A stretch of 59,833 nt of DNA from CAYXFD01 sp964464175 (GTDB lineage Bacteria; Cloacimonadota; Cloacimonadia; Cloacimonadales; JAJBBL01): positions 1-59,833 of the forward strand of contig CAYXFD010000018.1 of assembly GCA_964464175.1 (NCBI GenBank). Direction: 5' to 3'. The position numbers were made by a program, and so were the translations under genes. Each line of letters starts with the position of its first letter. Position 1 is the stretch's first letter. This document shows positions 53,517 to 59,833 of this stretch, in pieces. Under the pieces are notes generated by a model. The model saw only the letters and a program-made list of their open reading frames with translations, made no database searches and was not told the DNA's origin.

Positions 53517-55112
53517 CTAAATACTAAGTTCAGTTCTGTTTTTGTTGGTTATAACTGCTTCAAACATCGCTTTGACCATTATCAGGGCAGTGAACATGGA
53601 AGCAAGAATACCCAAGGATAAGGTTACCGCAAATCCGCGTATCGGTCCAGTCCCAAACTGATAAAGAACTACTGCTGTTATCAAAGTCGTGATATTTGCA
53701 TCGAGAATCGTGATAATAGCACGATTAAATCCTGCATCTACTGCGGTTCTAACGGTCTTTCCGCTCTTCAGCTCTTCTCTTATCCTTTCGAAGATCAGCA
53801 CATTGGCATCTACTGCCATACCGATAGTCAGAATGATTCCCGCTATACCCGGCATGGTCAATGCCGCTCCCAGTAAAGTCAAAGCACCCATCACTATTGC
53901 CATGTTGACCAGTAAAGCAACGTTAGCTATAAGGCCGGGAACTTTATAATAGAAGATGATAAAGAGCATTACCAGTAATAATCCCAAAAGTGCTGCTGCT
54001 AAACCTGATCTGACACTGTCTGCTCCAAGAGTTGGGCCGACTGTTCTCTCTTCGATTACCTCAACCGGTGCCGGCAGGTTACCTGCTCTGAGAACAATTA
54101 CCAGATCCTGAGTCTCTTCCAGGGAGAAGGTTCCGGTTATTCTCGCTTCTCCTCCTCTTATCCTGTCCTGAATGACAGGAGCAGTATATACTATTCCGTC
54201 GAGCACAATTGCCAGTCTTCTGCGGATATTCTGTCCCGTTACCATTTCAAAGACTCTTGCTCCCTCTCTGCTGAAACGGAGAGAAACATAAGGTCTGTTG
54301 GAAGCCTGCATATCTGTTCCGCTGCCGATTCTGACGTCAGCACTTTCCAGCATGCTTCCGGTCAATTCGGTTTTCTCCAGAAGTACATAGAGTTCTCTGT
54401 CTGCCCGGGGATCAAGCCTGTTCTCTCTTTCCAGAGTGATCATCAGCCCTGAAGGAACCTGATTCCTGAACTCCTCACTTTCCAACAATCTCTGAATTAT
54501 GGGTAAATCCTGATTGGAGACCATCATCGGTAAACCCTGACTCGAGGTCAGCCGGGTAAAAATATTGGAAGCAACCGCTTCTTCTTCCGGTAACTCCTCT
54601 TCATCTTCCAGAAGGCTTAGCTGATCAATATCAGGATCCAGAATAAACCTTTCCAGAAAAGAATATTTCTCGGCATTCTCCTGCAGATATTTATCCAATC
54701 CTTCCCGTGTTTGCTCAATCTGTTCAGCAGTTGCCACAAGTTTAAATTCCAGCAAAGCCGTTCTGCCTATCAATTCTCTCGCTCTGTCAAATTCCTGCAG
54801 TCCCGGCAGCTGAACCATAATCCGGTTACTTCCCACTCTTTGAATAGAGGGTTCTGCCACTCCGAACTGATCTATACGGTTACGAACGATCTCGACAGCT
54901 GAACGAACGGCATCATCCTTTTCAGCTTCCGGCAGTTCGGAATGATCAACTTCCAGCATAATCTGCATACCGCCCTGTAAATCTAATCCTAACCTCACTC
55001 TTTTATCTGTCCAGAAACCCGGAAGTTCAACCGGCAATAGCGGAACAAGATAATAAATAGTTACAAGTAACACGGCAAGGATCAATAAATTACGAAACTT
55101 CCTTTTTTTCAT
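53517..55112 (-). CDS. secD: Protein translocase subunit SecD
   Basis: About 531 residues. The first helix is near residues 9-25, then RLGLDLQGGMQIMLEVD, the periplasmic P1 domain with VVRNRIDQFGVAEPSI (as VRNRIDQFG), FSREGARVFE, and IVLDGIVYTAPVIQDRI. The membrane half has LGADSVRSGLAAALLG and GMAVDANVLIFERIREELKSG. The frame opens with a TTG at 55121, but GGGAG directly abuts it; the ATG at 55112 has proper spacing and overlaps the transporter's stop as TAATG. Confidence 0.96.
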   Translation of the reverse strand: MKKRKFRNLLILAVLLVTIYYLVPLLPVELPGFWTDKRVRLGLDLQGGMQIMLEVDHSELPEAEKDDAVRSAVEIVRNRIDQFGVAEPSIQRVGSNRIMVQLPGLQEFDRARELIGRTALLEFKLVATAEQIEQTREGLDKYLQENAEKYSFLERFILDPDIDQLSLLEDEEELPEEEAVASNIFTRLTSSQGLPMMVSNQDLPIIQRLLESEEFRNQVPSGLMITLERENRLDPRADRELYVLLEKTELTGSMLESADVRIGSGTDMQASNRPYVSLRFSREGARVFEMVTGQNIRRRLAIVLDGIVYTAPVIQDRIRGGEARITGTFSLEETQDLVIVLRAGNLPAPVEVIEERTVGPTLGADSVRSGLAAALLGLLLVMLFIIFYYKVPGLIANVALLVNMAIVMGALTLLGAALTMPGIAGIILTIGMAVDANVLIFERIREELKSGKTVRTAVDAGFNRAIITILDANITTLITAVVLYQFGTGPIRGFAVTLSLGILASMFTALIMVKAMFEAVITNKNRTELSI

Positions 55113-57217
55113 TAGCAACAACTCCCTTTTAATGTTGTATTGATTAACAAGTCACTATATAAAGCTTTTTTATCTTCTGATAACGCTCCCATTACTGCCT
55201 GGGCAACATTATACAAATGATCGCCAATTTTTTCGATATTGGTAATAATGTCCATAGTTATTATTGCAGGTTCGACCGGTAACCCCATACTAATCTCTTT
55301 TATCTGTTCTTTTTTGTAGAGTATCTCAAAATGATTCATTTGAATCTCTCTTTTCGCAACTGATCTTGCTTTTTCCTGATCATTGTTTTCCAGTGCAAAA
55401 AGTAAATCGTCCAGCATTCCGTCCAGTAATTCTTTCATCTTCCCGATACTTTTCTTCTGGGTCTGATTGAATTCTATCCCTTTCTCAAGCTTTCTTTCCG
55501 CTATTTCGGCGATATTCCGGGAAAAATCGGCAGCCTTCTCCAGATCGTTAGTAAGATGCAACAGGACAGGAAGCCTCACTGCATCCTCTTCGTCGAGTTC
55601 TCTTCTGGAAAGTCTGGCAATGAAATCGGTAATTTCGAATTGATATTCGTCGTTTTCACTCTCTGCCTGAAATGTATTGCTGATATAGATGCTGTTTATC
55701 GATTCCAGAGCTTTCATCGAACATTCAATGACCTGCTTAACGTTCTGCATCATCCTTCCCAGCTCGAGTTTTATCTGGTCTATGGCTATTGTCGGTTCCT
55801 CTAACAACCCCTCATCCAGATATACAGTTATCCCCTTTTTAGTGGAAAGTCTATCGGGAAGTAGTTTCAGCGATAACTTCTCCAAAAGAGGTATCAGAGG
55901 CAAAAACAGGATCATATTGAAAACATTGAACAAGGTATGGAAATTTGCGATCTGCCGGGCAATATTACCCCCTATTGCGGCAATCCAGAGAGCGATCTGA
56001 TCCCCGAAAAAGATAACGAGCAACAACATATATGATGCTCCGGCTAAATTGAAAACGACGTGGGACAGAGCAGTCCGTCTGGCGTTTACAGAACTGCCGA
56101 TACTTGCCAGAACAGCGGTTATTGTTGTTCCGATATTATCTCCCAATACTAAAGCCATTGCTGCCTTGATATCAATCAATCCGCTTACTGCCAAGACCAT
56201 TGTTATCCCAACTGTTGCACTACTGCTCTGTACCAGCATGGTCATTACGGTACCGGCAAGAATGGCCAGCAGATAGTTATGACTGAATCCGACAAAGAAG
56301 TTTGCTAAAAAGGCACTTTGTCGGATCGGAGTTACAATGTCGGTCATCATTCCCAAACCGAAAAAGACAAGTCCGAACCCGAATACTATACTACCGTAAG
56401 ATCTGGTCTTCAATTTTTTCCCGAAAATGATTGTTCCTGACCCGATAGCAATTGCAGGAAGAGCAAGCTCTCCTATTTTGAAAGCAATGATCTGTGCTGT
56501 GACGGTTGTACCGATGTTTGCCCCGATAATGATACTGATAGCCTGACGGAGTGTCAGTAAGGAGGCATTGACAAAACCAATAGTCATCACCGTCGTAGCA
56601 CTACTCGACTGCAGCAGGGCAGTGATAGTCAAGCCGACCCCCACCCCCAGGAATCTGTTGGCAGTGAGTTTAGAAAGAATTCTCTTCAGATTATCGCCGC
56701 CAATGATCTTTAACGACTCGGAAATCTTTCTTATTCCGAAGAGAAAGAGCCCCAGTCCTCCAATCAGAAAGAACAAGAGTTTCTTGTAATCGAGAGCAAC
56801 AATCGTTATGCACTCGTGAAGAGGTTCATCATTTAGAAAAACAAACGCTTCCACCCGGTAGTTGCCCATCTCACTACCCAGACTGACGCCGGTTAGAGCT
56901 ATTCCATCTTTATCCGTTTCGCTGAGCGGCTTTTCGATAATCAGGTTATCATTTGTCGAAAGGAATTCTACTGAAACACCTTCAACCGGTTCTCCGGCTT
57001 TATCGGTTACCGCTATATAGATATCTTCCGCCAGAGAATGATTAACCTTTCCTGCTTTTCCCTCACCAAAAAAATGAACACTGTATTCTCCGGAGAGTGT
57101 GACAGAAAACAACAGCAGAGCAAAGACTATCAATAGCCTGTCTCTAATCGTATGTTTTTTTACTCTTTCTTTAGTAAAAGGTGTCACTTTTTTTGTACTC
57201 ACTTTACCGGTCCGCAT
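55112..57217 (-). CDS. Na/phosphate cotransporter-type protein with N-terminal Ig-like domain and C-terminal PhoU domain
   Basis: 701 residues in three parts. After a signal/anchor helix (28-42), residues 50-140 form a Big_1/invasin-type Ig domain (EDIYIAVTDKAGEPVEGVSVEF, DKDGIALTGVSLGSEMGNYRVEAF, each read in overlapping shorter parts). Residues 150-450 are the NptA-type membrane domain with two inverted QSSSAT repeats (LLQSSSATTVMTIG; LVQSSSATVGITMV) and GANIGTTVTA/GDNIGTTITA. Residues 490-690 are helical PhoU-like. Likely sodium-coupled phosphate uptake or a sensor. The Ig fusion is unusual. Ends with TAATG into secD. Confidence 0.87.
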   Translation of the reverse strand: MRTGKVSTKKVTPFTKERVKKHTIRDRLLIVFALLLFSVTLSGEYSVHFFGEGKAGKVNHSLAEDIYIAVTDKAGEPVEGVSVEFLSTNDNLIIEKPLSETDKDGIALTGVSLGSEMGNYRVEAFVFLNDEPLHECITIVALDYKKLLFFLIGGLGLFLFGIRKISESLKIIGGDNLKRILSKLTANRFLGVGVGLTITALLQSSSATTVMTIGFVNASLLTLRQAISIIIGANIGTTVTAQIIAFKIGELALPAIAIGSGTIIFGKKLKTRSYGSIVFGFGLVFFGLGMMTDIVTPIRQSAFLANFFVGFSHNYLLAILAGTVMTMLVQSSSATVGITMVLAVSGLIDIKAAMALVLGDNIGTTITAVLASIGSSVNARRTALSHVVFNLAGASYMLLLVIFFGDQIALWIAAIGGNIARQIANFHTLFNVFNMILFLPLIPLLEKLSLKLLPDRLSTKKGITVYLDEGLLEEPTIAIDQIKLELGRMMQNVKQVIECSMKALESINSIYISNTFQAESENDEYQFEITDFIARLSRRELDEEDAVRLPVLLHLTNDLEKAADFSRNIAEIAERKLEKGIEFNQTQKKSIGKMKELLDGMLDDLLFALENNDQEKARSVAKREIQMNHFEILYKKEQIKEISMGLPVEPAIITMDIITNIEKIGDHLYNVAQAVMGALSEDKKALYSDLLINTTLKGSCC

Positions 57218-57266
57218 CCTTGACAGCTAGTTCTCTCCTTCCTCATTTCCCTGCCAAAGCTGATGA

Positions 57267-57575
57267 CTATTGTGCGTTCTTAAAACCTATCCCCTTATTA
57301 TCACTCACACCCTGTCCGGCAACTTTGATCTCTCCGTGCTGATTTTCGAATTGTTCAACGTTCTTCTGCAGTATTGTCAGCAGTTGTTTAACATGCTGGG
57401 GTGTGGTTAGAACACGGCTGTATATTCTGGCATCAGGCAATCCGGGTACTACTCTTCCAAAGTCAATGATAAACTCGGAAGAAGAATAGGTGATCATAAA
57501 GAAATTGGCATAGGTGCCTTCGCCGATTTTCTCATCAAGCTTAACATTGAGCTTTTGTTGTCGTTTTTGATCCAT
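57267..57575 (-). CDS. DUF3467 family protein
   Basis: 102 residues. The family pattern is visible: DEKIGEGTYANFFMITYSSSEF, FIIDFGRVVPGLPDARIYSRV and PQHVKQLLTILQKNVEQFE. No membrane segment. Function is unknown; members are widespread in FCB bacteria and archaea. A Shine-Dalgarno-like AAAGGAGTATC is 6 nt before the ATG. It lies 49 bp upstream of the phosphate transporter gene. Confidence 0.88.
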   Translation of the reverse strand: MDQKRQQKLNVKLDEKIGEGTYANFFMITYSSSEFIIDFGRVVPGLPDARIYSRVLTTPQHVKQLLTILQKNVEQFENQHGEIKVAGQGVSDNKGIGFKNAQ

Positions 57576-57907
57576 TTTGATACTCCTTTGATTTAATAAA
57601 GATTTGAGGCTGTAGTTTTTTTTCTGAAAGCCCTCTTGTCAAGTAATGATATTCAACCGTCAGGAACGAAATTGAAGATCTCACCTCTTCAAGTTACATA
57701 GCTGCCAAATCTCAGTTTATCCTGTTTAGCAAGACCTTAACCCCTGAAAGGTTTTCTGATACCATTATCCCTGAATTGGAAAATGTCTCAACTTCCGGGC
57801 TGCATAAACATACCGAAAGGTTGAATTCTTAACAATAAAAAAAGAGAAGCTTTCTTCTTCCTTTTATCTCTCTTTATCTGCAGGGAAGAAGAACGGTTTT
57901 ACCCGGT
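57576..57907. other. Intergenic region, holding a candidate terminator
   Basis: 332 bp between coaD and the DUF3467 gene. It has the coaD terminator-like hairpin described at 57835-57893 and, on the minus strand, a TTGACA near 57640 without a good -10 box. No gene seen. Confidence 0.5.
57835..57893 (-). terminator. Candidate terminator after coaD
   Basis: On the minus strand TTCTTCTTCC (57893-57884) and GGAAGAAGAA (57861-57852) form a 10-bp stem with a 22-nt loop, followed within ten bases by TTTTTTTATT. It lies 15 bp beyond the coaD stop. Confidence 0.5.
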
Positions 57908-58411
57908 TTATCCTTTCACTCTCTCTATCTCTGTCTTATATTTCTCTTTCAAAGCCTGTTTGACATTGGCAGGGACAAAATCTTTCAGGTCACCCCCCAG
58001 TTTGATGATCTGTTTGATCAAACTCGAACTAAGATAGAAATACTTATAGTCAGGAATGAGAAAGATCGTCTCTATATCCTTATTCAATTGCCGGTTCATT
58101 AGTGCTAACTGCAGCTCATATTCGAAATCAGAGACCGCTCTTAATCCTCTGATCATGGCTGCAGCTTTGATACTTCTGGCATATTCCACTACCAGACCGC
58201 TGAAGGTAACTACCTCAACCCTTGCCACATTCCTGAGGGCTGTCTTGCAGAGCAATACCCGTTCTGTCGGAGAAAAGAGATTATCCTTACCGGTATCTTC
58301 AGCAACAGCAAGAATAACATGATCGAATATCCCGGTTGCTTTCTTCAGAATATCGATATGTCCGTTCGTTATCGGGTCAAAAGTGCCCGGATAGATAGCT
58401 GTATCTTTCAC
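57908..58411 (-). CDS. coaD: Phosphopantetheine adenylyltransferase
   Basis: 167 residues, standard length. It makes dephospho-CoA from phosphopantetheine and ATP. YPGTFDPITNGHIDIL at 7-22 holds the nucleotidyltransferase TxGH motif, AMIRGLRAVSDFEYELQLA is near 86, and YKYFYLSSSLIKQIIKLGGD near 122 holds the conserved SSS. Its ATG overlaps the aminopeptidase stop by 4 bp. Confidence 0.96.
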   Translation of the reverse strand: MKDTAIYPGTFDPITNGHIDILKKATGIFDHVILAVAEDTGKDNLFSPTERVLLCKTALRNVARVEVVTFSGLVVEYARSIKAAAMIRGLRAVSDFEYELQLALMNRQLNKDIETIFLIPDYKYFYLSSSLIKQIIKLGGDLKDFVPANVKQALKEKYKTEIERVKG

Positions 58412-59646
58412 TTTCTCTCTCCGGCTTTTTTCCTTATCTCTTCCAATTCTTCTACTTGTTTGGGGATGCTCTCCGAAAGATTCTCATAACCGGATTCGGT
58501 AACCAGGATATCGTCCTCAATACGGATACCTATCCCCTCCTCTTCGATGTAAAGACCCGGTTCAACAGTTATCACATTACCCGGTTCCAGGATTGATTTG
58601 GCATAATGAAGTGAGACATCATGAGCATCCATCCCCAGAAAATGCGAAACGGAGTGCATATAATATTTACGGTAATCCTCCCGTTTCTTGATTATATCTA
58701 ATTTCAACAGGGATTCGGTCAGTAACTCGGCGGTTTTAACATTCAGATCTTTCAGAGTAATGCCGGGTTCGATCATCTTTATCACACATTCCTGGGTCTG
58801 CAATACCTCTGTATAGATCTCTTTCTGCCGTGCCGTGAAAGATGCTGCTGCCGGAAAAGTCCTCGTGATATCGGCACTATAGTTATTGCACAAAGCCCCG
58901 ACATCGATCAGGACTAAGCTCTCTTCGGCAATCTGCTCGTTATTCCGGCAGTAATGAAGAGTTACGGCATTCTTACCACCGGCTATTATCGGCTTGAAGC
59001 CCCAGTTTCTGAGCCCGTTTTTCAGCAGTTCGTAGTTGAGCATTGCTTCCAGTTCATACTCGTACATACCTGCCTGAGTCTCCCGCAATATCTTGTCTAA
59101 CCCGTAGCCTGTCACTTCAATTGCTCTACTCATCTGCTCGATTTCCCATTTATCCTTCACCATTCGCATTCTGGCTGAGATCATTCTGAGTGATTCGATT
59201 ACTACGTTGGGATGCCTTAGCCTGAGCTGTTCAGCCCAATAAAGTGGTTTTGTAAGTGGTTTCGCAGTTGTGGGAGATTCTATTTCAATATAAACTTTTT
59301 CCAGATCGAATAACTCATTCTCCAGCTCTCTCTCCAGTTCATCGAGGTAATAAATCTTTTCTATTCCGCTGATCTCCCGGGCGGTCTCTTTATTCATCTT
59401 CGCCCCGTCCCAGACTATTCTTTCCGGGATTGTTCTTTCGATGAAGAGCTTACGGGTGATCTTACCCTCCCTTTTACTCAGGATCAATACGGCTTCCGGA
59501 ATATCCAGCCCCGTGAAGTAAAAGAAATTCTTATTCTGCAAAAAAGTTATATGGTCATCGGAAGCAGCATAGAGCAAGATCATACTCTCATTATCGAGTA
59601 TGCCGTTCAGTTTTTCCAGTCTCATTTCTAATAATTCTTTCTTCAT
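58408..59646 (-). CDS. pepP: Xaa-Pro aminopeptidase (M24B family, PepP-like)
   Basis: 412 residues. The N-terminal domain has FFYFTGLDIPEAVLILSKR (as FFYFTGLDIPE), and the pita-bread catalytic domain begins near 165. Metal ligands are the two Asp of LIDVGALCNNYSADITRTFP, the His of HSVSHFLGMDAHD, and the two Glu of VEPGLYIEEEGIGIRIEDD. All five are present. It removes N-terminal residues before proline. AAGGTAG lies upstream of the ATG. It is the first gene of a leftward pair with coaD. Confidence 0.9.
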   Translation of the reverse strand: MKKELLEMRLEKLNGILDNESMILLYAASDDHITFLQNKNFFYFTGLDIPEAVLILSKREGKITRKLFIERTIPERIVWDGAKMNKETAREISGIEKIYYLDELERELENELFDLEKVYIEIESPTTAKPLTKPLYWAEQLRLRHPNVVIESLRMISARMRMVKDKWEIEQMSRAIEVTGYGLDKILRETQAGMYEYELEAMLNYELLKNGLRNWGFKPIIAGGKNAVTLHYCRNNEQIAEESLVLIDVGALCNNYSADITRTFPAAASFTARQKEIYTEVLQTQECVIKMIEPGITLKDLNVKTAELLTESLLKLDIIKKREDYRKYYMHSVSHFLGMDAHDVSLHYAKSILEPGNVITVEPGLYIEEEGIGIRIEDDILVTESGYENLSESIPKQVEELEEIRKKAGERK

Positions 59647-59833
59647 AATCTACCTTCCATCATTACTTTGCCTACTTATGATTTCTATTCCTTTTTTTAG
59701 TCAATAAATAGTTTGAGGAGATGCTGTTGCACTAAGCTGGAAAACCCTTTTCTCTTTACAAAAAACCAGTTTCCGTTTAGCTGATCTTTTACAGTTGAAG
59801 GCGGATTTTGGCATTCTAAATTTGCGAAACCCT
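59647..59833. other. Window-end spacer, no gene seen
   Basis: 187 bp. No start codon with a Shine-Dalgarno opens a long frame in either direction, and there is no hairpin or repeat I can support. Confidence 0.5.

Overview
The window reads as chromosomal DNA of a Gram-negative bacterium of the Fibrobacterota-Chlorobiota-Bacteroidota (FCB) assemblage, most likely a Candidatus Cloacimonadota-type organism. This is an inference. It rests on several large secreted proteins that end in the FlgD-like 'YPNPF ... GSGIYFYRL ... RKMLLI' sorting module, on GLUG-repeat and FG-GAP surface proteins, and on an archaeal-type prenyl-ether lipid gene set in an otherwise bacterial genome. There is no rRNA; one intact tRNA is present.

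Layout. 1-4.7 kb: two secreted beta-helix-type surface proteins (one cut by the window edge). 5.4-6.6 kb: a hypothetical gene and a spacer with a large palindrome and two further hairpins. 6.6-10.6 kb: a tightly overlapping trio, (R)-2-hydroxyacyl-CoA dehydratase activase, secreted TPR protein and PHP histidinol-phosphatase. 10.8-15.3 kb: M16 protease, FolE2 and ApbE. 15.8-22.4 kb: a periplasmic protein and two tandem paralogous secreted zinc metalloproteases. 22.6-29.9 kb: a long leftward series that begins with GGPP synthase, UbiA prenyltransferase and group-II GGGP synthase (the core of archaeal ether-lipid assembly), continues with a PHP phosphatase, an SDR and a methyltransferase, and ends with a flippase-like membrane protein and MoxR. 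30-37.3 kb: sugar-acid dehydrogenase, an envelope protein, prepilin peptidase, a DUF512 radical-SAM protein that seems to start at ATT, an AI-2E-type permease and another sorted surface protein. 37.7-44.6 kb: a rightward block of dnaX, glycosyltransferase, O-methyltransferase, uridine kinase, DUF4139 protein, GAF/degenerate-GGDEF protein and Hsp20. 45-46.7 kb: an FG-GAP surface protein.

46.7-52.3 kb is the accessory zone. It holds a C-terminally truncated KilA-N gene, a broken two-gene remnant, a phage Gp37/Gp68 (DUF5131) gene, a second copy of the palindromic element and, next to tRNA-Arg(TCG), a 2.3-kb island bounded by an exact 58-bp duplication of the tRNA 3' half. The island carries a ribbon-helix-helix regulator, gene debris and one intact cargo gene resembling helical DNA-glycosylase-type proteins, but no visible integrase. 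Housekeeping DNA resumes at 52.5 kb with secF, secD, an Ig-domain-fused Na/phosphate cotransporter, DUF3467, coaD and an M24 aminopeptidase.

The two most interesting items are the ether-lipid cluster, where the residue upstream of the first Asp-rich motif of the prenyl synthase fits a GGPP-length product, and the minimal tRNA-Arg island with its single cargo gene.
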